From CAZGSG01 sp964528095 (GTDB lineage Bacteria > Bacteroidota > Bacteroidia > Chitinophagales > Chitinophagaceae), in the NCBI GenBank assembly GCA_964528095.1, contig CAZGSG010000255.1, positions 1-8,585 on the forward strand: a stretch of 8,585 nt of DNA. The letters run 5' to 3'. Shown here in pieces: positions 1 to 5,466 of the stretch. Within the stretch, counting starts at the first letter, position 1; every line of letters begins with the position of its first letter. The notes below the pieces were generated by a model. It was not told the origin of the DNA and did no database searches. It saw only the letters and a program-made list of their open reading frames with translations. The translations under genes and the position numbers were made by a program.

Positions 1-432
1 GGTTGGAGACATCATGAGTTAAAAGACCGGGATGGTGAAGTATATGCATATACGTATAATCATTACCTGGGAATACTTGTAAGCGCCATTGTCGGATTTA
101 TATCCCCACTCCTTGGTATTGGCGGCGGCATCATTCATGTGCCGGCATTGGTAAACTGGCTGCGCTTCCCTGTTCATATCGCAACGGCCACCTCTCATTT
201 TATACTTGCGATCATGTCAATAATAAGCGTGGCGGTACATATCTATGATGGTAACTATAACGATCCGCAGGTGGTAAAAATAGTGATCGGTATTGGTATT
301 GGAGCTATAGGCGGTGCGCAACTAGGTGCATACCTGTCTCCAAAGATCAGGGGCTCATTGATCATTAAAGCACTCGCCCTCTCTCTGGGGCTTGTCGGTA
401 TCAGGATCCTCATTGCAGCGTTTGGTAGTTGA
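1..432 (+). CDS. TauE/SafE (TSUP) family transporter, C-terminal part
   Basis: The frame is open from base 1 to a TGA stop at 430-432, giving the last 143 residues of a protein whose start lies outside the window. The fragment has several hydrophobic stretches (about residues 22-36, 64-80, 92-112 and 122-141). It also has the glycine-rich segment GIGGGIIHVPAL at about 39-50, typical of the second half-repeat of the TauE/SafE (TSUP) family. Family members are inner-membrane permeases proposed to export or import small sulfur-containing or organic anions such as sulfite, sulfoacetate or taurine-derived products. The substrate cannot be told from this fragment. A hydrophilic stretch at residues 1-20 (WRHHELKDRDGEVYAYTYN) would be the loop between the two halves. 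The gene converges on the Crp/Fnr regulator with only 41 bases between stops. Family assignment is firm; function is generic. Confidence 0.85.
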   Translation, partial: GWRHHELKDRDGEVYAYTYNHYLGILVSAIVGFISPLLGIGGGIIHVPALVNWLRFPVHIATATSHFILAIMSIISVAVHIYDGNYNDPQVVKIVIGIGIGAIGGAQLGAYLSPKIRGSLIIKALALSLGLVGIRILIAAFGS

Positions 433-473
433 TACGTAGACTACTGCAGGTCGCGGCTTACTGACGCGGCTGA

Positions 474-1178
474 CTATCTGTTCGAAATGCTGACCAGTTT
501 AGCAATGTCATTTACAATGATCTTACGTCCTTTAGTTTTAATAATGCCATTATCTTTCAACTCCATTAATTCCCTTACTACATTTTCTCTTGCTGAACCA
601 ACAAGGCTTGCAAGATCATCCCTCGACATATTGATCTCTACTATTTCATTTATTGCATCGCCTGTCTTATATTTTTCGTATAAAAGAACAAGCCGGAGAG
701 CCAGCCTTTCCCGAACCGAATTTTTCATAAACAGGGTCATGCTATTGGCAAATACAGCGAACTCAATACTCAGGTTCTTTAATAACCTCTTGTTTAACTC
801 CGGAGATTGTTGTAGTGTTTTTAAAAAATCTTCTTTAGCAATGAATGCGATAAGACTTTCTTCCAGTGCAGATGCAGAAATAGGATACCGGTCTTCTGCC
901 AGGATTGCATGATACCCCATGAGATCCCCCGTATTAATCACCTGGATGATCTGTTCCTTACCATATGTATCTAGTTTATATTTCTTAACCTTCCCTTTAA
1001 CTATAAAAAATATACCTGCCGGATAAGCCCCTTCATGATAAATCACTTCTCCCCTTTTATAAACCTTCTCCGTCTGATGCGCCGTCAACAATTCAATATC
1101 AGCTAAGGACAAGCCACTTAAAATAGACTGGCTTTTAAAATCCCATTTATCAATCGAAAAGCTTTGTACGGTCGACAT
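474..1178 (-). CDS. Crp/Fnr family transcriptional regulator
   Basis: This encodes 234 residues. An N-terminal cyclic-nucleotide-binding-like beta barrel (about 29-120, with the GEVIYHEGAYPAGIFFIVKG pattern) is followed by a long dimerisation helix (about 128-165). A C-terminal winged helix-turn-helix (about 184-225) has recognition-helix region SARENVVRELMELKDNGII, typical of HTH_Crp. There is no N-terminal cysteine cluster, so it is not an oxygen-sensing Fe-S FNR. In the phosphate-binding-cassette region the sequence reads MGYHAILAEDRYPISASA and lacks the Arg-Ser/Thr pair of E. coli CRP, so cAMP binding is doubtful and the ligand is unknown. It is divergent from the small gene at 1312 with a 133-base spacer containing a CACT-N4-AGTG palindrome, so it may control itself and that pair; this is inference. 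The ATG at 1176-1178 is followed by a credible N terminus. Confidence 0.9.
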   Translation of the reverse strand: MSTVQSFSIDKWDFKSQSILSGLSLADIELLTAHQTEKVYKRGEVIYHEGAYPAGIFFIVKGKVKKYKLDTYGKEQIIQVINTGDLMGYHAILAEDRYPISASALEESLIAFIAKEDFLKTLQQSPELNKRLLKNLSIEFAVFANSMTLFMKNSVRERLALRLVLLYEKYKTGDAINEIVEINMSRDDLASLVGSARENVVRELMELKDNGIIKTKGRKIIVNDIAKLVSISNR

Positions 1179-1213
1179 TGTTTCTAAATTTAAGTTTTTT
1201 TAGTAATAAATAT

Positions 1214-1225
1214 CACTTTTTAGTG
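1214..1225. promoter_or_regulatory. candidate operator palindrome CACT-TTTT-AGTG
   Basis: A perfect 4-bp inverted repeat with a 4-bp spacer lies 35 bases upstream of the Crp/Fnr-type start and upstream of the divergent small gene. Two further complementary pairs (1210-1211 with 1228-1229) flank it after a two-base mismatch. Crp/Fnr dimers bind two-fold symmetric sites, so a site here would suit autoregulation. The repeat is short and A/T-rich, so chance occurrence is quite possible. Confidence 0.3.
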
Positions 1226-1260
1226 TAATAAAGCTTACAGCGATCCGGCAAAATAGGGTA

Positions 1261-1268
1261 TAATTTTG
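1261..1268 (+). promoter_or_regulatory. Bacteroidota-type -7 element (TAATTTTG)
   Basis: TAATTTTG matches the Bacteroidota -7 consensus TAnnTTTG exactly. A start of transcription about 7 bases downstream would give a leader of roughly 35-40 bases before the ATG at 1312. No convincing TTG -33 element is visible at the usual 17-23-base spacing, so the promoter may be activator-dependent, perhaps on the adjacent Crp/Fnr protein. Confidence 0.4.
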
Positions 1269-1311
1269 TTTGCGGGGAATCCTTATATTAAACTAAATTT
1301 ATCCTGCATAT

Positions 1312-1602
1312 ATGAATAAACATACTCCAATGACGTTGGACGACTACCGTCGTAAATTAATGAGCAAGATCATCGTCGCGGGATCGGAAGAAGAAAGTCT
1401 TCGCTTTGTTGACGCTGCATTAAAAAGCCTTGTCAAAAATAAAGTTAACGGGTATATTATTGAAAGATTTATCGACAAAGCTATCGTTGATTCTGACAGG
1501 GTGCTAATGCAGGATATAGATGAAAACAGATCCGGTAATATCAAAACAGTAAGAGCGAGACTCTTCGTGGCGAAACAAGGCCTTTCAGCAAAACCTGTTT
1601 AA
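1312..1602 (+). CDS. small hypothetical protein
   Basis: This encodes 96 residues that I do not recognise. The protein is polar and predicted largely helical: a first segment MTLDDYRRKLMSKIIVAGSEEESLRFVDAALKSLV (about 7-41), then NGYIIERFIDKAIVDSDRVLMQDIDE (about 46-71), and a basic tail. There are no cysteines, signal peptide or membrane segments, which fits a soluble cytoplasmic protein. It follows a TAATTTTG promoter octamer and ends 8 bases before the DUF488 gene, so the two are probably co-transcribed. The ATG at 1312 is preceded by an A/T-rich leader without a clear Shine-Dalgarno, as is common in this phylum. The protein-like composition and tight coupling argue that it is real. Confidence 0.7.
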   Translation: MNKHTPMTLDDYRRKLMSKIIVAGSEEESLRFVDAALKSLVKNKVNGYIIERFIDKAIVDSDRVLMQDIDENRSGNIKTVRARLFVAKQGLSAKPV

Positions 1603-1610
1603 AACATAGA

Positions 1611-1985
1611 ATGGGCATGCACGACATACAGATAAAAAGGGTTTATGATCCCGCTGACAAAAAAGATGGCTTCCGCATTCTGGTTGATCGCCTATGGCCA
1701 AGGGGAGTAACCACTAAAATGGCCCTGGTGGATATATGGGCCAAAGAAGTAGCGCCGTCTGCAGAATTAAGAAAATGGTTTAATCACGATCCTGAAAAAT
1801 GGATGGCATTTGGAAAGGCTTACAAGAAAGAACTAAGCGGTTCTCCTGCGGCAAAGGAACTGATTCATCATTGCCTGGCCCATAAGAAAGTCACCTTTCT
1901 ATATGCCGCCAAAGACACGCTACACAATCATGCTATTATCTTAAAAAAGTATATAGAGCGTCTGCTAAAAAAAGAACGCCAATAG
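1611..1985 (+). CDS. DUF488 family protein (YeaO-like)
   Basis: This encodes 124 residues, a normal length for the short DUF488 family. Recognisable blocks are IQIKRVYDPADKKDGFRILVDRLWPRGV (7-33), the DIWAKEVAPSAELRKWFNHDPEKWMAFGKAYKKEL segment (41-75) and VTFLYAAKDTLHNHAIILKKYI (94-115). The LVDRLWPRG and AAKD..HNHA motifs are the family signatures. Biochemical function is not established. It begins 8 bases after the small hypothetical gene, so the two likely share a transcript. A second ATG two codons in (1617) could be the real start. Confidence 0.9.
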   Translation: MGMHDIQIKRVYDPADKKDGFRILVDRLWPRGVTTKMALVDIWAKEVAPSAELRKWFNHDPEKWMAFGKAYKKELSGSPAAKELIHHCLAHKKVTFLYAAKDTLHNHAIILKKYIERLLKKERQ

Positions 1986-1991
1986 CCCAAC

Positions 1992-2075
1992 GGCGGCAGG
2001 GGCAGGGAAAGAACATATAAACTCATCCTTATGTGCCGAACAAAATAAAGTAATGAACTATCCCTGATAGCCGCC
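1992..2075 (+). ncRNA. candidate structured leader upstream of the ferredoxin-like gene
   Basis: Two blocks of complementary sequence pair in register: GGCGGC (1992-1997) with GCCGCC (2070-2075), and CAGGGA (2003-2008) with TCCCTG (2061-2066). They are separated by a 5x3 internal loop. The 52-base apical part contains a smaller ACATA (2013-2017) / TATGT (2030-2034) hairpin and a tiny reading frame, ATG AAC TAT CCC TGA (2053-2067). The structure ends 21 bases before the ATG of the ferredoxin-like gene. It could be a cis-regulatory leader, a processing site or the terminator region of the DUF488 transcript. It is not a riboswitch class I recognise, and folding is inferred by eye. Confidence 0.35.
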
Positions 2076-2096
2076 TGCTTATTGAATCTTCTTCAA

Positions 2097-2381
2097 ATGG
2101 CCCAGGATCAAAAAACACTTCATTTTACCATTATTTGTCAGGGGGAAGAATATCCTGTACAAACATACTTTAATGAGCACAATAGCCTGATGACCCTGAT
2201 CTCTACACGGCTCAGCCTGGTCAATTTTGGTATTTGTAGCGGCATGGGCAGTTGTGGCACCTGCATGGTCACGATACGTGAAAAAATTTCCAGCTATCAG
2301 CGAGACGGATTATCCTGCTGTATTAACCCCGATGACGAGATCGCCAATTGTATGATCATAGTCCATGAACCGGTTTATTGA
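2097..2381 (+). CDS. small [2Fe-2S] ferredoxin-like protein
   Basis: This encodes 94 residues from the ATG at 2097. A TTG at 2082 would add MNLLQ but looks less likely. The beta-grasp ferredoxin fold is indicated by the cluster loop GICSGMGSCGTCMVTI, with Cys47, Cys53 and Cys56 in a C-X5-C-X2-C arrangement. The fourth ligand is Cys74 or Cys75 in LSCCINPDDEI. The X17-18 spacing before it is much shorter than the ~X29 of plant-type or ~X37 of adrenodoxin-type ferredoxins, and closer to the compact clusters of some dehydrogenase subunits. A further Cys85 (C56-X28-C85) would restore a plant-like spacing, so ligand choice is ambiguous. It is a soluble electron carrier with no partner oxidoreductase adjacent. 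It stands alone between two structured non-coding stretches. Confidence 0.8.
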   Translation: MAQDQKTLHFTIICQGEEYPVQTYFNEHNSLMTLISTRLSLVNFGICSGMGSCGTCMVTIREKISSYQRDGLSCCINPDDEIANCMIIVHEPVY

Positions 2382-2439
2382 TTTCACCAGGTGATCCATT
2401 TATCTTTTTTAAATATCGTCCACCTGTGTAGCGTGAAAT
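2381..2439 (+). other. stem-loop in the 3' region of the ferredoxin-like gene
   Basis: The 13 bases ATTTCACCAGGTG (2381-2393), starting on the last base of the stop codon, can pair with CACCTG (2421-2426) and GTGAAAT (2433-2439), leaving a 6-base bulge TGTAGC. Inside the loop, ATTTA (2398-2402) can pair with TAAAT (2410-2414). No T-run follows the outer stem. A smaller TCACCAGGTGA hairpin followed by a T6 run at 2405-2410 is an alternative fold that would look more like a terminator. A role as terminator or RNA-stability element is inferred. Confidence 0.4.
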
Positions 2440-2459
2440 GTATGGCTGTCCGGATTGTT

Positions 2460-2492
2460 TTGCAAGTATAACAATCAAAAAATGTACTTTAG
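2460..2492 (+). promoter_or_regulatory. candidate promoter for the FkbM-type gene
   Basis: A TTG at 2460-2462 (within TTGTTTTG) is followed after 22 bases by TACTTTAG (2485-2492), which differs from the TAnnTTTG -7 consensus at one position. Transcription would begin near 2499, inside the small inverted repeat GCGAT-AA-ATCGC (2492-2503), giving a leader of about 70 bases. The spacing is at the long end of what Bacteroidota promoters use. Confidence 0.35.
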
Positions 2493-2567
2493 CGATAAAT
2501 CGCAACTATCACAATTTATAATTATACTGTATTTCAGTAATCAATTAAAAGAGTCAATATTAATCGC

Positions 2568-3377
2568 ATGCCAGGCATTAAACAATATCTGAAAGATCTT
2601 CTAACAAAAAAAGGCTGGTATAACGATTTCAAATATTCATTTATATTCCGGGCATACCAACGACTTTTTAAACCCTACCTGGCTAAACAACACCAGGTGG
2701 AGATCTCTTTTTACAAATCCTTTCTTTCCACTTGCGATCTGATTTTTGATATTGGTGCTAATGACGGTCATAAAACCGAAGCATTCCTGACAATATGCAA
2801 GAAAGTAGTTTGCTGCGAACCAGATGATCATAATGCCGCCATACTCAGATCGCGTTTCAGGAATAAAACCAAAAGAGTAGTCATAGAACAGCTAGCTATA
2901 TCTGACAGGATCGGCCAGGAAACATTCTATATTCATCATACCGGTTCTGCATTGAATACACTCAATCCCCGCTGGAAAGAAACACTTGAAGCTGATCAGG
3001 GGAATAAATGGAATGAAATAATATCATTTAGCCAGGAAGAAAAAACAATCCAGGCTACTACCCTTGATGAGTTGATACATAAATATGGGGTACCTGCTTT
3101 TATAAAAATTGATGTAGAGGGCAGTGAAAAGAAAGTACTGGCAGGACTAAATCAAAAAATCTCCTTTCTTTCTTTTGAATGCCTGCTACCTGATTTTAGA
3201 GATGAACTGCAGGATTGTTTAGCCAAAGTTCAACTATTGGATGAAAAGGCCCTGTTCAACATTGCGGCGGAAGAGAAACTATTGTTTCCGGATTTTGTCA
3301 GTTTACCGGTATTGCAGGACTGGGTGAAGAGTGCTGGTATTCATCATTTTGAGATTGTCGTAGAAATGAAGAACTGA
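2568..3377 (+). CDS. FkbM family SAM-dependent methyltransferase
   Basis: This encodes 269 residues. The S-adenosylmethionine-binding core starts with LIFDIGANDGHKTEAFL (58-74, motif I). An acidic residue follows the second strand in VVCCEPDDHNA (80-90). The FkbM signature AFIKIDVEGSEKKVLAGL is at 177-194, where the DVEG(S/A)E block is characteristic. The N-terminal 50 residues are basic and aromatic and not clearly membrane-spanning. Family members methylate hydroxyl groups on sugars or natural products, and are often found with glycan or secondary-metabolite genes. No glycosyltransferase or biosynthetic cluster adjoins this one, so the acceptor is unknown. It appears to be a single-gene unit, with its own candidate promoter upstream and a hairpin plus T-run about 100 bases downstream. 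The reading frame ends inside a short tandem repeat. Confidence 0.88.
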   Translation: MPGIKQYLKDLLTKKGWYNDFKYSFIFRAYQRLFKPYLAKQHQVEISFYKSFLSTCDLIFDIGANDGHKTEAFLTICKKVVCCEPDDHNAAILRSRFRNKTKRVVIEQLAISDRIGQETFYIHHTGSALNTLNPRWKETLEADQGNKWNEIISFSQEEKTIQATTLDELIHKYGVPAFIKIDVEGSEKKVLAGLNQKISFLSFECLLPDFRDELQDCLAKVQLLDEKALFNIAAEEKLLFPDFVSLPVLQDWVKSAGIHHFEIVVEMKN

Positions 3378-3390
3378 AGAACTGAAGAAC
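3367..3390. repeat. three tandem copies of the octamer TGAAGAAC
   Basis: TGAAGAAC occurs three times head to tail at 3367-3374, 3375-3382 and 3383-3390, covering the last codons and stop of the methyltransferase gene. The second copy supplies the TGA stop, so changes in copy number would not alter the encoded C terminus. It is probably a slippage product without coding effect. Confidence 0.8.
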
Positions 3391-3480
3391 TGTGAATGAA
3401 CCGATATATTTATTTCTAATAATTCGACGTATTGACCATCGAAACATCTGTCGTTCATTTGTCTGGTCCTGGAATCTTCC

Positions 3481-3521
3481 CTTATTTGTGGGCCACGGAA
3501 TAAGCTTATCAATATTTTTTT
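3481..3521 (+). terminator. probable intrinsic terminator of the FkbM-type gene
   Basis: CTTATTTGTG (3481-3490) pairs with CACGGAATAAG (3494-3504) across a GGC loop: nine Watson-Crick pairs, one G-U and one bulged G. A run of seven T follows at 3515-3521. The ten-base gap between stem and T-run, and the low GC of the lower stem, make it less than ideal. It lies about 100 bases past the stop. Confidence 0.45.
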
Positions 3522-3617
3522 CTGTAATTTATTCTTATTGCCTGCCTATTGACGATAACATGACAAACCCTCTCCCATGACCTGTTTATCTCTGCCCGGA
3601 AAGTCGATCCGGAATAT

Positions 3618-3650
3618 TTGTTGCTGCATGCCGGAAATATATTATTTTCA
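3618..3650 (+). promoter_or_regulatory. weak promoter-like pair upstream of the ketoacyl-ACP synthase III gene
   Basis: A TTG at 3621-3623 is followed after 19 bases by TATTTTCA (3643-3650), which fits TAnnTTTG at six of eight positions. The start of transcription would fall at about 3657, within the hairpin at 3654-3676 and some 65 bases before the ATG. Spacing is right, but the -7 match is poor. Confidence 0.25.
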
Positions 3651-3653
3651 TTA

Positions 3654-3676
3654 AGCAATCCCTGCTGATGATTGCT
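3654..3676 (+). other. 7-bp hairpin in the leader of the ketoacyl-ACP synthase III gene
   Basis: AGCAATC (3654-3660) and GATTGCT (3670-3676) are perfectly complementary around a 9-base loop, ending 46 bases before the start codon. It could stabilise the leader or act as an operator half-site pair. No known regulator motif is recognised. Confidence 0.35.
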
Positions 3677-3722
3677 AATTTTCACTGAGCCGTTATCCTG
3701 GCATTTACCATAAACCCAATTT

Positions 3723-4793
3723 ATGTTCAGATCAGTTATCATTGGCAGCGGCTCCTATATACCACCGGTTATCCGGACCAATACAAATTTTGCAAAACAT
3801 ACTTTTTACGACAACAGCAATCAGCCATTGGACACACCACCAGAGGAGGTGGTCGAAAAATTCAGACTGATCACCGGTATTGCCGAAAGGCGCTATTCTC
3901 CCGATGACCTGAATACATCTGACCTGGCCGCTGTAGCTGCACGCCAGGCAATCGAGGATAGTGGAATTGACCCGGAAACCCTCGACCAGGTTATTGTATC
4001 CCATAATTTTGGAAACGTCATCAACCATACCATCCAGACAGATGCTGTACCATCGCTGGCCAGCCGGGTCAAACATGAGCTGCAGATAAAACGGCCGGAG
4101 TGTATTGCTTATGATATTTTATTTGGCTGCCCGGGTTGGTTGCAAAGTCTGATCCATGCTGACGCGTTTTTTAAAGCCGGTATTGCCAAAAAATGCCTGC
4201 TGGTAGGTGCTGAAACACTGTCCAGGGTGATCGATATCTACGACCGTGACAGTATGATCTTTGCAGATGGTGCGGGTGCCTGCATCGTAGAGTATAAAGA
4301 AGTAGAGGAAAACGGACCCGGTATTCTCAGCACCTGTGCACAGACGCATAGTTTAGAAGAACTTGATTACATCGATATGGGTAAATCGTTTTATCCGGGT
4401 AGCGATGGCAGGATACGTTTTATAAAGATGAAAGGACGGAAAGTATACGAATACGCAATGAAATACGTACCGGAAGCAATGAAGATATGCCTGGAAAAAG
4501 CCGGCGTACAGATCTCCGATCTGAAAAAAATCTTCATTCACCAGGCCAATGAGAAAATGGATGAAGGCATCATAAAAAGACTTTATCAACTATATGGCAT
4601 AAAAGCTCCTGTCAATGTGCTGCCCATGAGCATTCACTGGCTTGGCAATAGTTCGGTAGCTACTATCCCAACTTTATATGATATGGTACGCAGACAACAG
4701 GTAGAAGGACATCGGTTAGCTGCTGGCGATATTATACTTTTTGCATCAGTCGGAGCGGGTATGAATATAAATGCAGTTTGTTACCGTTATTAA
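3723..4793 (+). CDS. 3-oxoacyl-ACP synthase III family protein (FabH-like)
   Basis: This encodes 356 residues in the thiolase fold. The catalytic triad is visible: Cys136 in YDILFGCPGWLQ, His273 in IFIHQANEKM and Asn309 in WLGNSSVAT. The C-terminal glycine-rich ILFASVGAGMNINAVCYRY is also typical of KAS III. It is about 40 residues longer than E. coli FabH, mostly through an N-terminal insertion (about 19-45) and internal loops, as in FabH paralogues outside core fatty-acid synthesis. KAS III enzymes condense an acyl-CoA with malonyl-ACP. This subgroup may prime unusual acyl chains or make polyketide- or resorcinol-type lipids, which is inference. No acyl carrier protein, malonyltransferase or cyclase gene lies beside it, so it is either a housekeeping-like singleton or works with genes elsewhere. 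The ATG at 3723 is followed directly by the first beta strand (FRSVIIGSGSYIPP). Confidence 0.9.
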   Translation: MFRSVIIGSGSYIPPVIRTNTNFAKHTFYDNSNQPLDTPPEEVVEKFRLITGIAERRYSPDDLNTSDLAAVAARQAIEDSGIDPETLDQVIVSHNFGNVINHTIQTDAVPSLASRVKHELQIKRPECIAYDILFGCPGWLQSLIHADAFFKAGIAKKCLLVGAETLSRVIDIYDRDSMIFADGAGACIVEYKEVEENGPGILSTCAQTHSLEELDYIDMGKSFYPGSDGRIRFIKMKGRKVYEYAMKYVPEAMKICLEKAGVQISDLKKIFIHQANEKMDEGIIKRLYQLYGIKAPVNVLPMSIHWLGNSSVATIPTLYDMVRRQQVEGHRLAAGDIILFASVGAGMNINAVCYRY

Positions 4794-4992
4794 AAAAATG
4801 GTTTTTGCAGCTTTCAGGATCTTTTTTACCTTTATCCAGCGGCGCTGTTGCTATGTCATCAATCCTTCGGGCCAGTCCAAATAGTTCTTTTATTTCCAAT
4901 AACTGAATATGATACTTATTCATGGTATGGGTAAGCGCAGTACTCCAACCCAAACGCTGAATATAGGTTTCCGTTTCCAGTAATAATTTTCA
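4794..4992 (-). pseudogene. possible gene remnant, unrecognised
   Basis: On the minus strand a frame with protein-like composition runs downward from a TGA at 4990-4992, reading KLLLETETYIQRLGWSTAL, then THTMNKYHIQLLEIKELFGL and ARRIDDIATAPLDKGKKD. It then runs into sequence antisense to the end of the ketoacyl-ACP synthase gene. The segment looks amphipathic and helical, but has no good start, no ribosome-binding site and no natural end. It could be the eroded tail of a lost gene, a small protein starting at the ATG at 4921-4923, or a chance open frame. I do not recognise any family. Confidence 0.22.
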
Positions 4993-5012
4993 TGTGGCTT
5001 CTAAATAAGGCT

Positions 5013-5048
5013 GGAACGCTCTTGTCTGCAGTTGAATAATAGCGTTCC
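5013..5048 (-). terminator. strong stem-loop after the DoxX-RibD-effector gene set
   Basis: GGAACGCT (5013-5020) and AGCGTTCC (5041-5048) form a perfect 8-bp inverted repeat around a 20-base loop that can pair further (TTGT 5022-5025 with ATAA 5036-5039, including one G-U). On the minus strand the stem begins 7 bases after the TAA of the effector-like gene, the expected place for the end of this transcript. Only a mixed CCTTATTT follows instead of a clean T-run, so it may be a 3'-end-protecting stem rather than a classical intrinsic terminator. Confidence 0.5.
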
Positions 5049-5055
5049 TGACAGG

Positions 5056-5466
5056 TTATTTTTCCAACGGCACCATGCATCTCATTTCATTTTCGCCAGT
5101 GTAAATTTCCACACAGTAGCCCGCTGGATCCACTTCCGGATATGCAATCAGTTTTTGAAAGGTTTGGCCAACAATAGCTTCATTATCCCGCCAGCCAGTC
5201 AGTACCTCGCTTATGAATGTACCTTTCCTGATCACAAAAATCTCACAGCCCAGCTTTTCAGCTTCGCCTGGATAAGACTCTTCTACAGCAGCTTTATAGA
5301 TAATTTTCCCTTTGCCTTCAGGACGGGAAATACCATAAAATTTCCTGCCGGCCGTATCCGGGAGCAGGCCATGCAATGTTTGATAGGCTTTAAGAATTCC
5401 TTCGGGAAAACTTGTCGCGGTTACATAAAATACTCTGATATCATTGGCTAATATATACTTCTCCAT
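5056..5466 (-). CDS. stand-alone effector-binding (GyrI/AraC-type)-like protein
   Basis: This encodes 136 residues. The overall pattern resembles the GyrI-like/AraC effector-binding fold found alone or fused to MerR/AraC regulators. Visible blocks are FYVTATSFPEGILKAYQTLHGLL (13-35), RKFYGISRPEGKGKIIYKAAVEE (41-63) and GEAEKLGCEIFVIRKGTFISEVLTGW (67-92). The C-terminal AYPEVDPAGYCVEIYTGENEMRCMVPLE (108-135) resembles the closing 'YxxxP..DP.GxxxExY......V.CMVPL' strand pattern of that family. There is no DNA-binding domain, so it may bind a small molecule or interact with a regulator. Its start overlaps the end of the RibD-like gene by 26 bases, implying translational coupling, and a stem-loop follows directly. 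Family assignment is by pattern memory and only moderately sure. Confidence 0.6.
   Translation of the reverse strand: MEKYILANDIRVFYVTATSFPEGILKAYQTLHGLLPDTAGRKFYGISRPEGKGKIIYKAAVEESYPGEAEKLGCEIFVIRKGTFISEVLTGWRDNEAIVGQTFQKLIAYPEVDPAGYCVEIYTGENEMRCMVPLEK

Larger units (their letters stand above)
3378..3722. other. 345-base non-coding gap
   Basis: I see no convincing gene between the methyltransferase and the ketoacyl-ACP synthase. Short open frames on either strand here have no recognisable domain and poor composition. The gap holds the rest of the octamer repeat, a probable terminator (3481-3521), and in its last 100 bases a weak promoter-like pair and a small hairpin just before the next gene. 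The middle (about 3525-3615) shows nothing I can interpret. Confidence 0.6.

Noticed and set aside
425..470. GTAGT/ACTAC (425-429, 440-444) and the repeated CGCGGCT in the convergent gap between the transporter and the Crp/Fnr gene, considered as a bidirectional terminator
   Set aside because: The stem is only 5 bp with no T-run, and the CGCGGCT copies are direct rather than inverted repeats.
487..912. A 141-codon plus-strand frame
   Set aside because: It lies entirely antisense within the Crp/Fnr-type gene, whose protein is clearly real.
3392..3580. A 62-codon plus-strand frame after the methyltransferase gene
   Set aside because: It contains the hairpin and T-run of the probable terminator and has no recognisable sequence.
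4852..4862. A small GC-rich palindrome region CAGCG-G-CGCTG near 4838-4850 considered as a terminator for the ketoacyl-ACP synthase gene
   Set aside because: The stem is only 5 bp with a one-base centre and no T-run follows.
5032..5451. A 139-codon plus-strand frame
   Set aside because: It is antisense to the effector-binding-like gene almost throughout, and its composition is that of a shadow frame.
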